Assembly (NCBI RefSeq): GCF_011059135.1
Contig: NZ_JAALGD010000011.1
Location: forward strand, 104,568 to 168,567
Reading direction: 5' to 3'
Origin: Brevibacillus sp. SYP-B805
Lineage (GTDB): Bacteria; Bacillota; Bacilli; Brevibacillales; Brevibacillaceae
DNA length: 64,000 bases
Below the pieces are notes generated by a model. The model saw only the letters and a list, made by a program, of their open reading frames with translations, did no database searches and was not told the DNA's origin. This document shows positions 32,768 to 42,050 of the stretch, piece by piece; position 1 is the stretch's first letter; every line of letters starts with the position of its first letter. The position numbers and the translations under genes were made by a program.

Positions 32768-35347
32768 TTATTTCTTCAATCGTTTCTTCCATTCATGCAG
32801 CTTCAGCATGGCATCGAGCGGTGTCATCTGCATCAGGTCAAGCTCGACCAGTTCGTGCAGCACGTCCGCTTTCGCTTCGCTGATGGCCGGTTGGGCCGCA
32901 TGATCCTGTACCGGCTGAGCCGGATAAGCTCCCCACAGCATATCCAGCGACATCTGCTCCACTGGCGGCCCAGGCTGTCCCGCTTCGAATCCGGCCAGAA
33001 TCTCCCGCGCCCGCTGGATCACCTGCTGCGGCATGTCCGCCAGTTCGGCAACATGGATGCCGTAGCTTTTATCGGCCCGCCCCTGCTCGATTTTGTGCAG
33101 GAACAGCAGCTTGCCGTCCCGCTCCTCGCAGCGGGCGTTCACATTCACGACACGGGGAAGAATTTCCTCCAGCCGCGTCAGTTCGTGATAATGCGTGGAA
33201 AACAGCGTCTTGGCCCCGATATTCTCATGAATGTATTCGATCACCGCCTGGGCCAGTGCCATCCCGTCGTAGGTGGACGTTCCCCGGCCGATCTCATCCA
33301 GCAGGATCAAACTCTGGGCGGTGGCCTTCACCAGCGCATGCTTGGTCTCCAGCATCTCCACCATGAAGGTGCTGTGCCCCCCCGCGAGATCGTCCGCCGC
33401 CCCGATGCGGGTGAAGATCTGGTCCACAAGCGCCAGCCTGGCTTCGCTGGCGGGCACGAAGCAGCCGATCTGCGCCATGACGACGATCAGGGCGATCTGG
33501 CGCATATAGGTGCTTTTTCCCGCCATGTTGGGTCCGGTGATCAGCAGGATCTGCCGGGACTGGTGGTCCATCTCCACGTCGTTGGGCACATACTTCTCTT
33601 TCTCCAGCACGGCTTCCACAACCGGATGGCGGCCGCCGCGAATCACGCACTCCCCGGTTTTGGCGAGCTTGGGGCGCACATAGCCTCGTTCTTCGCTCAC
33701 CGTGGCAAACGACTGCAGCACATCCACCATCGCCACCCGCTCGGCCAGAGCCTGCAGACGCGGGATGTGCTTGGCCACCTCAGCCCGCACGTTGGAAAAA
33801 AGCTGATATTCCAGCTCGACCATCTTCTCTTCCGCTTCCAGGATCAGCGCCTCTTTTTCCTTCAATTCCGGCGTGATAAACCGCTCTGCGTTGGCCAATG
33901 TCTGTTTGCGCTCGTAGCGGCCTTCGGGGACTAGGGAGAGATTGGCCCGCGAGACCTCGATGTAATAGCCGAACACTTTGTTGAAGCCTACTTTCAGGGA
34001 ACGGATCCCCGTTGCCTCGCGCTCCGCCTGCTCCAACTGGGCGATCCAGTTCTTCCCCTCCCGGCTGGCCGTATGCAGCTTGTCCAGGTAGGCGTCATAG
34101 CCGGGGCGGATCAAGCCCCCTTCGCGAACGGAGACCGGGGGATCATCGACGATGGCGCTGGCGATATAGGCCGCGATGTCGGCACATTCGTCCATGCCTT
34201 CCGCCAGACGGGCCAGTACCGCGGAGCCTTTTTCCAGCAGCAGCTTTTTCAAGTCGGGGACCGCCTCCAGGGAAAGGCGCAGCTGCACCAGATCGCGCGC
34301 ATTGGCATTCCCGTATGCGATCCGTCCCGCCAGACGCTCCAGATCATACACGCGGTCCAGGCAGTCGCGCAGGTCTGCGCGCAGCAGGTAATCCCCCTTG
34401 ATCTCCTCCACCGCGTCCAACCGTTCATTGATCTCCTCCAGGTTGAGCAGCGGCCGTTCGAGCCACCGGCGCAAAAGCCGCCCTCCCATGGCCGTCTCGG
34501 TGCGATCCAGCAGCCACAGGAGCGAGCCTTTCTTCGTTTTGTCGCGAAGCGTCTCCGTCAGCTCCAGATTGCGGCGGGAGAAGTGGTCCATCTGCAGAAA
34601 CTGTCTGGCTTCATAACGTTTGATCAGCCGCAAGTGGGAGAGGTTCCGTTTCTGGGTCGTCCCGATATAATGGAGGAGCGCATTGACCGCCATCACCATC
34701 ACCGGTTCCAGTTCGGCCACCTGCTCCCCGTATTGCCGCTGCGCCGCGTCTTCCGCCACCTCGTCGGCACGCAGATGGGTGGAGGGCAGATCGCTGGCAT
34801 ACCGGGAGACCAGCCCCCCGTACAGCACCAGCTCCTTCGGCCGGTAATGCAGCGCTTCATCAAGCGCCGCGTTCCCCGCTGCCCCGACGGCGGTCACGTA
34901 CATTTCCCCCGTGCTCATGTCGCAGGCGGCCACCCCGGCCCGGCCGTCCAGCTCGGCGATGGCGACCATGTAATTGTTCTCCTTATCGGCCAGCCACTTG
35001 CCTTCCATCATCGTGCCCGGGGTGATCACGCGCGTCACTTCCCGGCGGACCACCCCTTTTGCCTCTTTCGGATCTTCCACCTGCTCGCAAATGGCTACCT
35101 TGTATCCCTTCTGCAGCAGTTGGGCGATATATGTATCAGCGGAATGATGCGGCACCCCGCACATCGGGATCCGCTCATCTCCGCCGCCATCCCGGCCGGT
35201 CAGCGTAATCTCCAGCTCCCGGGACGCCTTGATGGCATCGTCAAAAAACAATTCATAAAAATCGCCCAGGCGAAAAAATAAGAAAGTATCCGGGTAATCG
35301 CGCTTTACCGCCAGATACTGTTGAATCATCGGAGTATATTGCGCCAT
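32768..35347 (-). CDS. mutS: DNA mismatch repair protein MutS
   Basis: 859 aa. The mismatch-wedge Phe and Glu are in GDFYELFFDDA near 34-44. Connector, lever and clamp domains follow, then the ATPase with Walker A TGPNMAGKSTYM near 610 and Walker B LILLDEIGRGTS near 690, and a C-terminal tail with a beta-clamp-type QMSLDM motif near 800. The ATG at 35347 has a GGGAGAG site. It is transcribed ahead of mutL. Confidence 0.97.
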   Translation of the reverse strand: MAQYTPMIQQYLAVKRDYPDTFLFFRLGDFYELFFDDAIKASRELEITLTGRDGGGDERIPMCGVPHHSADTYIAQLLQKGYKVAICEQVEDPKEAKGVVRREVTRVITPGTMMEGKWLADKENNYMVAIAELDGRAGVAACDMSTGEMYVTAVGAAGNAALDEALHYRPKELVLYGGLVSRYASDLPSTHLRADEVAEDAAQRQYGEQVAELEPVMVMAVNALLHYIGTTQKRNLSHLRLIKRYEARQFLQMDHFSRRNLELTETLRDKTKKGSLLWLLDRTETAMGGRLLRRWLERPLLNLEEINERLDAVEEIKGDYLLRADLRDCLDRVYDLERLAGRIAYGNANARDLVQLRLSLEAVPDLKKLLLEKGSAVLARLAEGMDECADIAAYIASAIVDDPPVSVREGGLIRPGYDAYLDKLHTASREGKNWIAQLEQAEREATGIRSLKVGFNKVFGYYIEVSRANLSLVPEGRYERKQTLANAERFITPELKEKEALILEAEEKMVELEYQLFSNVRAEVAKHIPRLQALAERVAMVDVLQSFATVSEERGYVRPKLAKTGECVIRGGRHPVVEAVLEKEKYVPNDVEMDHQSRQILLITGPNMAGKSTYMRQIALIVVMAQIGCFVPASEARLALVDQIFTRIGAADDLAGGHSTFMVEMLETKHALVKATAQSLILLDEIGRGTSTYDGMALAQAVIEYIHENIGAKTLFSTHYHELTRLEEILPRVVNVNARCEERDGKLLFLHKIEQGRADKSYGIHVAELADMPQQVIQRAREILAGFEAGQPGPPVEQMSLDMLWGAYPAQPVQDHAAQPAISEAKADVLHELVELDLMQMTPLDAMLKLHEWKKRLKK

Positions 35348-35366
35348 GATGAACTCTCCCACTCTG

Positions 35367-36698
35367 TTACTTCCCTGCTATTATACCATGGTTTGCGAGA
35401 GAAGTAGAAATGCCCGGAGTACCAGGCAGTTTCCAGGCGGAGCGAAAATCCGCATCCGCCGGCCATTCCTCCGTCGACTGCAAATAGGCAAAGAACGCCT
35501 CCAGCTCGCGGCGATAGAGGCGATAGCCCTGTAACGCGGCAATCTCGGCATGAATACGTTGAACCAACGGACGAATCGCCTCTTTATCCCCGCGGTAATA
35601 CGCCTTCTGCACCGGCAGTTCGCTGGCAAACCGCAAGCGCAGCCGGTCGTGCGACGAAACGACCAGTTTGGCCAAGGCAAACACGCCCTTGGTGACGCGC
35701 GGGGTGACCAGCCAGCTGGGCAGGGTGCGGTATTCGAAGCCCCCGTGCTCTTTTTCCCGGAAGTCTCCCAGATAACCGTACCGGGGCCTTCTTCTCCGGC
35801 AGCCGTCGTCTTCAACCAACAGCAGCGGAAGCGCCAGATACGTGTCGAGCTTGCGCAGCAGATCGAAGGTGAGGCCGATGCCGCTGAAGTGAAGATGGCC
35901 GCCGATCGGATATCCGGCAAACGGCATCCCGCCTGCCAGCCATTGCAGCGACTGGTCGGTAATGCGGTGTGCCGCTTCCCGCATCGCCCGGTACAAATGC
36001 AGGAAAAGCTGTTCCGGTTCCGCCGCAGGCTGGGGGCGCAGCTCGGCAATCGGATGTTGCCGGCTGTAGATTTCTTCCCGATAACGGGCGGCATCGCAGC
36101 CGACGAGACCATGTCTGCCCACAAAGCGGGAGGCGATCGCCATCCTCCCGAGCGGGTCGCGCAGCGCGAACTCCGGATCGGCGCCCAGCAGGATGGCATC
36201 CGGCTGCCCGGGCTCGTGACGCAGGCGCATGGCATGGGCATCGGCCGCCTGCTTGAACAGGCGGGTTTCCTCTGATGCCGGCTGAACGTGCAGCACTTTC
36301 AGACGCGTGGGCGAATATGCCCCCACCACCACCGTGCCGCAGTCAAGGCCGAGCGCATACAGGGCGCGAATGGCCAAGCGCTTTGCCAGCTTTACTTCCT
36401 GTTCCGCCTCCTGCCCGTTCAACGGCAGATATTCCCTTTCCTCCTGCCGATAAAGCGGGCGATGCAGCCAGACCGCTTCCGTCTCCGTTTTCATGACGGC
36501 CAGCACCTGGGTTTGAAAGAGAGAGATAAGATAGCGGCGCTGGGGAAGGGACTCCGCGTTCTCTTCCGCAGATGGGGCCGGAATCCCGTGCAGGCGCAGC
36601 ACGGCCATCATCTTCTGGCGGTTCCGGCAGAGTCCGACCGCTTCCCCACCATTGAGCCCCGCTGCCGCCATCTTCAATGCATCGCGTACGTCCGTCAT
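35367..36698 (-). CDS. phiEco32-type COOH-NH2 ligase (amidoligase), spore-coat context
   Basis: About 443 aa. Residues about 165-420 match the phage phiEco32-like COOH.NH2 ligase-type 2 family: the metal/ATP-site GADPEFALRD near 170, GGHLHFSGIG near 262, and a FEYRTLPSWLVTP motif near 316. These are ATP-dependent enzymes of the glutamine synthetase/amidoligase fold that join carboxylates and amines. It stands between cotE and mutS on the same strand. Involvement in coat peptide cross-linking is an inference from position. The start at 36698 places GGGGGG 7 bases upstream. A cotE terminator precedes it, so it likely has its own promoter. Confidence 0.75.
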   Translation of the reverse strand: MTDVRDALKMAAAGLNGGEAVGLCRNRQKMMAVLRLHGIPAPSAEENAESLPQRRYLISLFQTQVLAVMKTETEAVWLHRPLYRQEEREYLPLNGQEAEQEVKLAKRLAIRALYALGLDCGTVVVGAYSPTRLKVLHVQPASEETRLFKQAADAHAMRLRHEPGQPDAILLGADPEFALRDPLGRMAIASRFVGRHGLVGCDAARYREEIYSRQHPIAELRPQPAAEPEQLFLHLYRAMREAAHRITDQSLQWLAGGMPFAGYPIGGHLHFSGIGLTFDLLRKLDTYLALPLLLVEDDGCRRRRPRYGYLGDFREKEHGGFEYRTLPSWLVTPRVTKGVFALAKLVVSSHDRLRLRFASELPVQKAYYRGDKEAIRPLVQRIHAEIAALQGYRLYRRELEAFFAYLQSTEEWPADADFRSAWKLPGTPGISTSLANHGIIAGK

Positions 36699-36780
36699 CT
36701 TCTTTCCCCCCATCGTCGATGCTACAGCCTATGCCCACCGCCGTCTATGGGTGATGAACGACCAGTCCGGGAGGGAAAAA

Positions 36781-36807
36781 GAAAAAAGAGGAGAACCGTC
36801 TCCTCTT
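36781..36807 (-). terminator. terminator of cotE
   Basis: On the minus strand AGAGGAGA and TCTCCTCT form an 8-bp perfect stem with a CGGT loop, followed by TTTTTC. Confidence 0.8.
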
Positions 36808-36814
36808 CCGCGCA

Positions 36815-37375
36815 TTAATCCAGATCATCCAGCAGACTTGCCGAGTCAAATTCGTCCAGCTCATCGCCGCTCTCTTCATAGTCGCCGTCAAAGCCGAAAT
36901 CCTTGTCATCGCAGCTGTTGCAAACCACCACGCATATCTTGGTCTCACCGGCTATCTCGACCGCGTACTCGCTTTCCACTTTGACAATCACCGCACCGCC
37001 GCCGGTCAGTTCAGCCTTGACGCATTTGGGCTGCTCCACGGCATGGGCGGTGATCTCCAGGTCGCCCCTGCTGTTGCGGTCATAGAAAGAGAGCGGAACA
37101 AGTACGGAGAATTGTACCTGCTCTTTTTTCACTTCAGTCTGGGTGTTATTAGCAAATGAGTACCACAGGTTGACGTCATACGTACCAGATACTTCAACCG
37201 CTTCCCCAACTTTCTCAGCCTGGAACTGTGTGTTTATAATCCAGCATCCGAGGATCGTCGAAGGAGTGTGCGCTGGTATAATGGTATGTGTTGTTTGGGA
37301 GTATTTATGTCCTTTTCCACATACAGCTTTCGCGTAAAGTTCCCGGCACTGCAGGTCTTTTTCTGTACCCGACAT
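36815..37375 (-). CDS. cotE: CotE, outer spore coat morphogenetic protein
   Basis: 186 aa, the family size. It begins CRELYAKAVCGKGHKYSQ and has the central YDVNLWYSFANNTQTEV, CotE hallmarks, with a very acidic C-terminal tail (YEESGDELDEFDSASLLDDLD as a landmark). CotE directs assembly of the outer coat on the mother-cell side. Its position downstream of ricA and upstream of mutS is conserved. The start at 37375 is set by GGAGGAGGTAAC. A CATACAAA element about 25 bases upstream resembles a sigma-E -10, but no good -35 was found. Confidence 0.92.
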   Translation of the reverse strand: MSGTEKDLQCRELYAKAVCGKGHKYSQTTHTIIPAHTPSTILGCWIINTQFQAEKVGEAVEVSGTYDVNLWYSFANNTQTEVKKEQVQFSVLVPLSFYDRNSRGDLEITAHAVEQPKCVKAELTGGGAVIVKVESEYAVEIAGETKICVVVCNSCDDKDFGFDGDYEESGDELDEFDSASLLDDLD

Positions 37376-37485
37376 TTCGTTACCTCCTCCATACAACGTT
37401 TCTGTACATTTGTATGCAGGGCATTCGACTAGGGTGCAAGAAAACCTTGCGTCTCCCTGTCAAAAAGTCGGGCTCATCTGCTTGC

Positions 37486-37926
37486 TTACATCGAGCAGCA
37501 ACCGCCGTGTTTCTGCGGTCCGCCGCCGGTCTCTCCCGTCAGGGGATTGCCGCCGGTATCCAGGATGATCCTTTCCGTAACGGTGTTGGTGATCACATGG
37601 GTCACCATTTGTAAAAGATCGTTCACATCAACCTGCGACTGTTTGAATTCGGCCACGATCGGAATCTGATCCAATTCATCCTGCAGCTGATTGAACTCCT
37701 CTTCTACTTTTTTGGCCAGCTCCGGCTTGTTCATCGATTCAAACATCACGATCTGCTTCTGCTTCTGTTTCAGCTGGCTGATCAATTCCTGCACACGTTC
37801 GTTGTGCTTGATCTGCTGTTCCGCCCGTTTGTAAAAATCCACTTCCTTGGTTCTGGCAATCATCGTCGCCAGTTCGCGAGCTTTCTCAAGAATCTCTTTA
37901 TCCGTAAAGCGCGCTGTTTCTTCCAT
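37486..37926 (-). CDS. ricA: RicA (YmcA), subunit of the Ric complex
   Basis: 146 aa, YlbF/YmcA family helical protein. Landmarks are ATMIARTKEVDFYKRAE near 17, VAEFKQSQVDVNDLLQMV near 95, and a C-terminal GGCCSM where Bacillus YmcA ends NSCSL; these cysteines belong to the iron-sulfur ligands of the RicA-RicF-RicT complex, which promotes RNase Y processing and Spo0A phosphorylation. RNase Y itself is at 54795-56348. The start at 37926 gives AGGTG a spacing of 7, and the site lies inside the end of miaB. Confidence 0.92.
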   Translation of the reverse strand: MEETARFTDKEILEKARELATMIARTKEVDFYKRAEQQIKHNERVQELISQLKQKQKQIVMFESMNKPELAKKVEEEFNQLQDELDQIPIVAEFKQSQVDVNDLLQMVTHVITNTVTERIILDTGGNPLTGETGGGPQKHGGCCSM

Positions 37927-37930
37927 CATT

Positions 37931-39442
37931 CTACACCTCGATTTTGGTTGCGATTTCGCCGTGAAGGGTCCATGTTCTGGCTTCGGTAATCCTGACATCC
38001 ACAAACGTGCCGATCAGGGACGGATCCCCGACGAAATGGACAAGCTTGTTTCCGCGGGTACGGCCGGACAGCACCGCCGCATTGGTTTTGCTGACCCCTT
38101 CCACCAAAACTTCCACCACTTGATCCTGCAGGGCCTTGTTTTTCTCCAGGCTCAGCTGGTTCACCAGTTCGTTCAGGCGGTAGAGACGCTGTTTCTTCAC
38201 GTCCGCCGGCACGTTGTCTTCCATGTCCGCCGCCGGTGTGCCTTCACGCGGCGAATAAATGAAGGTATAGGCCGAATCGTAGCCCACTTCTTTTACGAGC
38301 GAGAGCGTTTCTTCGAACTGCTCTTCCGTTTCGCCCGGGAAGCCGACAATGATGTCGGTGGTGAGCACCACGTTCGGAATGGCGGCCTTGATTTTGCGTA
38401 CCAGTTCCAGATAATGCTCGCGCGTATATTTGCGTGCCATTTTCTTCAAAATTTCGGAGCTGCCGGATTGGACAGGCAGGTGGATATGCTCCACCAGATT
38501 GCCGCCTTTGGCCAGCACCTCGATCAGGTGGTCGTCAAAATCGCGCGGGTGGCTGGTGGTAAAGCGGACGCGCGGGATGCCGATCTGCCGAATCTCATCC
38601 AGCAGATGGCCGAAGCCATACTTGATATCGGTAAAGTCTTTGCCATAGGCATTGACGTTTTGCCCCAGCAGGGTAACCTCCTGGAAGCCTTGGCGGGCCA
38701 GTTCGCGCACTTCCGCAATCACGTCTTCCGGACGGCGGCTGCGCTCCTTCCCGCGGGTATAAGGCACGATGCAGTACGTGCAGAACTTGTCACAGCCGTA
38801 CATGATGTTCACCCATGCCTTGATGCGGCCTTCGCGCACCTTCGGCATGTTTTCGATGATATCGCCCTCTTTGGACCAGACCTCGATCACCATCTCCTTG
38901 CTGAACATCGCGTCGCGCAGGAGCACCGGCAGCCGGTGAATGTTGTGGGTACCGAAGATCAGATCCACGTGCGGGTAGCTTTTCAAGATTTTCCCCACGA
39001 CGCTTTCCTCCTGCGACATGCAGCCGCAGACGCCGAGGATCAGGTTGGGGTTGTTTTGTTTGATCCGTTTCACATTGCCCAATTCGCCGAATACCTTGTC
39101 CTCCGCATTCTCGCGGATGGCACAGGTGTTGTACAGGATCACGTCCGCTTCTTCTTCCGCAGCCGCCCGGGTATACCCCAGCCGTTCCAGGATGCCGGCC
39201 ATCGTCTCGCTGTCATGCTCGTTCATTTGGCAGCCGTACGTATGAATCAGGTAACGCTTTCCTTTTCCGATGCCTTCCATCTCTTCGGGAATCGCAAAGT
39301 CATAGTGCACACGAATCTCTTCCTTGCCGCGCTTCTTCGCATCTTTCAAGCTCGGCGGCTGGAAGTATTTTGCGTAATCTTCCGTTCGTTTCGGGGACTT
39401 CACGGATTTTAAGTCCGTTGTCGCCTCGTTTCTCGTTGTCAT
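37931..39442 (-). CDS. miaB: tRNA methylthiotransferase MiaB
   Basis: 503 aa. It has the long N-terminal extension typical of Bacillales (about 65 residues). The UPF0004 domain contains [23 protein letters not shown] and CGCMSQ (first cluster), the radical-SAM motif [11 protein letters not shown] carries the second cluster, and a TRAM domain closes the protein (about 440-500). It converts i6A37 to ms2i6A37 after MiaA. The ATG at 39442 is set by GAGGTGAT. It overlaps or abuts ricA by a few bases. Confidence 0.96.
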   Translation of the reverse strand: MTTRNEATTDLKSVKSPKRTEDYAKYFQPPSLKDAKKRGKEEIRVHYDFAIPEEMEGIGKGKRYLIHTYGCQMNEHDSETMAGILERLGYTRAAAEEEADVILYNTCAIRENAEDKVFGELGNVKRIKQNNPNLILGVCGCMSQEESVVGKILKSYPHVDLIFGTHNIHRLPVLLRDAMFSKEMVIEVWSKEGDIIENMPKVREGRIKAWVNIMYGCDKFCTYCIVPYTRGKERSRRPEDVIAEVRELARQGFQEVTLLGQNVNAYGKDFTDIKYGFGHLLDEIRQIGIPRVRFTTSHPRDFDDHLIEVLAKGGNLVEHIHLPVQSGSSEILKKMARKYTREHYLELVRKIKAAIPNVVLTTDIIVGFPGETEEQFEETLSLVKEVGYDSAYTFIYSPREGTPAADMEDNVPADVKKQRLYRLNELVNQLSLEKNKALQDQVVEVLVEGVSKTNAAVLSGRTRGNKLVHFVGDPSLIGTFVDVRITEARTWTLHGEIATKIEV

Positions 39443-39767
39443 TTGTATCACCTCAAATATTTTACTCTGAATAGGAAGAACCAATTGTACATTATAGCAC
39501 AAAACCAGCAGAAAACCATGGCAGAGATAAGGCAGTGCAGCGACAAACTGATGACGCATCCGCATCCCGCCTCCACAGCCGATGCATATCCAATTCGCGC
39601 TTCCCCGTCATCCTCTCTTTCGTACTTTTGGCCCGTGGCGGCTGCCCGTCCGTCTGAGACCGTTGACTTATTTTGCAAACAGGCTCGGCCGCTGTGCAAC
39701 TTTCCACTCTTTCCCATCGTCATTACTGGCGATAGCGTTACACGCCAACGAAGGAGGTTCAACCCGA
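39443..39767. other. 325-bp divergent intergenic region, miaB / SLH gene
   Basis: On the minus strand an extended -10 TGCTATAAT (39491-39499 as complement) stands about 50 bases before miaB and is its likely promoter. For the plus-strand SLH gene no convincing -35/-10 pair was found. A short GGCGATAGCGTTACACGCC sequence (39728-39746) resembles the apex of the REP-like hairpins at 45.0 and 58.7 kb. No gene is seen. Confidence 0.4.
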
Positions 39768-41000
39768 ATGAGAAGATTGTTTGCGTTCTTCCTCACAGCC
39801 ATCCTCATCCTCACAGCCATGCCTCTCGCACAGGCAGCGGTCCGTTTCGCGGATGTTCCGAGCTCCCACTGGGCCTATAAGGAAATTACGGAGATGGCCG
39901 AAAAAGGGATCATCAAAGGATACAGCGACGGCAGATTCCGCCCCAATAACCACGTGACGCGGGCCGAGTTCGCCAAGATCATGATCGCGGCGGCCGATAT
40001 CGACATCGGGGAGAAAAAGAGTCAAACCTTTCAGGATGTCCCCCGCAGCCACTGGGCATTTGATTATGTGGAGTATGCCAAACCTTACCTGACCGGCTAC
40101 AAGTCCGGCAGCCGCTACTACTACAAGCCGGACGAGGATGCCGTTCGCGAAGATATCGCCGTTGCGCTCGTTCGCCTGCTGGGGTACGACCGGACGAAAA
40201 AAGCGGATTTGTCGGTCATCTCCAAATTTCGTGACGACGACCGCATCTCCCCGGCCCTGCGCCCTTATGTCGCCATTGCCATCCAGACCGACTTGATCAA
40301 AGGGTACGACGGCTATTTCCGTCCGCAGGATGCCATCACCCGTGCCGAAGCCGCTTCGCTCATTTACCGGGCGCTGTTGGAAAAACGCGATGACGATGAA
40401 TCCAAAGTGGTGTTCCCTGTTCCGACGCCTCCTCAAACACCGGAGCTGCCCGTCAGTGTAACCGATTCGTTCTCCAATGCCGATCTCGCCAATTGGCAAA
40501 AAGATAAAGCCAACGCCAGCTGGGGTGTGGTGAACAAGGCCGTCACCGCCCTGACCACCAACACCGACATCGACCATTACTTCCTTCCGCTGAAATGGAG
40601 AGAGGAGCTGAAACCGACGAAATATCAGCTGGAAGTGGATGTGCTGCCGAAAGGGACAGCCGGCCTGGGCGGACTGTTCTTCAACGGAACGGACGGCAAA
40701 GGCCATGTGGTGTTTGTCTCCGATGACAAGGTGACCGTCGGCTATGTATCCGATGACAAGAGCAAGGATCTCTCCGTCATCGCCACCAGTTCGTACAAAC
40801 TGCGCTCCTCCAACCGCCTCAAGGTGGTGGTGGACGGCAACCGTTACGATGTTTATCTGAACGGTGCGTTTGTCTTCGGCCAACAGAACGTCTCCCTTAC
40901 CGGCACGAAGCTGGGACTGTACCTGCAGCGGGAAGCCACCAAAGATGTGCCCGACAAAATCACCTATCTTGACAATTTCTCCTTCAAGGTGCTCCAATAA
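39768..41000 (+). CDS. S-layer-homology protein with lectin-like C-terminal domain
   Basis: 410 aa. Signal peptide (about 1-23, AMPLAQAA). Three SLH modules follow: FADVPSSHWAYKEI (about 25-75), FQDVPRSHWAFDYVEY (about 85-145) and FRDDDRISPALRPYV (about 147-205), which should bind pyruvylated wall polymer. After a Pro-rich linker, residues about 230-410 (SFSNADLANWQKD ... YQLEVDVLP ... NGAFVF) look like a concanavalin/laminin-G type jelly roll found in carbohydrate-binding proteins. The start at 39768 is set by AAGGAGG. Monocistronic. Confidence 0.85.
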   Translation: MRRLFAFFLTAILILTAMPLAQAAVRFADVPSSHWAYKEITEMAEKGIIKGYSDGRFRPNNHVTRAEFAKIMIAAADIDIGEKKSQTFQDVPRSHWAFDYVEYAKPYLTGYKSGSRYYYKPDEDAVREDIAVALVRLLGYDRTKKADLSVISKFRDDDRISPALRPYVAIAIQTDLIKGYDGYFRPQDAITRAEAASLIYRALLEKRDDDESKVVFPVPTPPQTPELPVSVTDSFSNADLANWQKDKANASWGVVNKAVTALTTNTDIDHYFLPLKWREELKPTKYQLEVDVLPKGTAGLGGLFFNGTDGKGHVVFVSDDKVTVGYVSDDKSKDLSVIATSSYKLRSSNRLKVVVDGNRYDVYLNGAFVFGQQNVSLTGTKLGLYLQREATKDVPDKITYLDNFSFKVLQ

Positions 41001-41010
41001 TCCCCCATAC

Positions 41011-41041
41011 AGCCGTTCCTCTCTTTGGAGAACGGCTTTTC
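41011..41041 (+). terminator. terminator of the SLH-protein gene
   Basis: AGCCGTTC and GAACGGCT form the stem, followed by TTTCT, 10 bases after the stop. Confidence 0.7.
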
Positions 41042-41136
41042 TGTGCTCGGAAAAACATGGAGGTTAGCAAAGGAAGCGATCCGGGTGTATAATGGTAACC
41101 GATTCTTCGGCAGGATGCCGAAAGGGGAAGAAAGCA

Positions 41137-41979
41137 TTGCCGACCGGACAAGTTTACCCACAATTTCTCTGGATGGATTCTGGCACGCATCAGGCCCAGC
41201 CAATCGAACCGTTGATCCTGGATGAAGCGCTGTCCAGCGGCATGAGCGATCCGGGGGCGATTCCCCTGATCCATGTCTGGGTGTACGATAAGGCGCTCTT
41301 TCTGGGACGGCGTGACGCCAAGCTGCCCCATCTGGAACCCGCTCTTCGCCAAATGGGCCGGGAAGGGTACGGTGCGGTGCTGCGGTCGTCCGGAGGGGCA
41401 TGTGTTCCCCTCGACGCCGGTGTGTTGAACATGGCATTCCACCTGCCCGATACCACGCTGTCGATCGACGCCTTCTTCAGCCAGGTCGCAGCCATGCTGG
41501 CGGTAGGCCTGGGTGCCTATGGCGAGATCGCGTTTGGGGAAGTGAGCGGCTCTTACTGTGCCGGTGAGTATGATTTCGCCTGCGGCGGCAAAAAAATCGG
41601 CGGGATGGCCCAGCGGCGAACCAGGTACGGCTCCATCCTGCAGCTGTGCATCAATGTGGATCAGCGTCCCCGCGGGGAACTGATGGAACGCTTCTATCTG
41701 CTGGCAGGGCTGGAGGAAATGGAGAAAAACAAGCCGATCCCGGTGATGGACGGCTCCACCATCGGCAGTCTGGCGGAGGCGACCGGCGTACCGCTGCATG
41801 TAGACGAGGTGAAAGAACGGTTGTTCGAGGCGATCGCCCGTCAGTGGTCGTTGGAGAAAACGACCTGTTACCCGCAGCTTGAACGGCTTGAATCCGCCCG
41901 CCAACATCTGTTGAACAGGCTCGGGCTCTTCTCCTATCGGGCGGAAGAGCTCGCGCAGGCGTCTTGGGCATTGCCTTAG
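41137..41979 (+). CDS. lipL: octanoyl-[GcvH]:protein N-octanoyltransferase LipL
   Basis: 280 aa from a TTG at 41137, chosen for the AGGGGAAG site upstream; the open frame begins earlier without one. Biotin/lipoate ligase fold: [15 protein letters not shown] near 46-60, [17 protein letters not shown] near 78, catalytic-type Cys141 in [10 protein letters not shown]. LipL moves octanoyl from GcvH to E2 subunits in Bacillus; LipM/LipJ relatives are similar, so the exact member is moderately sure. It can serve PdhC here. Confidence 0.82.
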   Translation: MPTGQVYPQFLWMDSGTHQAQPIEPLILDEALSSGMSDPGAIPLIHVWVYDKALFLGRRDAKLPHLEPALRQMGREGYGAVLRSSGGACVPLDAGVLNMAFHLPDTTLSIDAFFSQVAAMLAVGLGAYGEIAFGEVSGSYCAGEYDFACGGKKIGGMAQRRTRYGSILQLCINVDQRPRGELMERFYLLAGLEEMEKNKPIPVMDGSTIGSLAEATGVPLHVDEVKERLFEAIARQWSLEKTTCYPQLERLESARQHLLNRLGLFSYRAEELAQASWALP

Positions 41980-42050
41980 AAAAGAGAGCTGACCCCTCCG
42001 CCGGATAGAAAGACAAATAGCGGAGGGCTAGAGGGAGGTCAGAAGGAACC

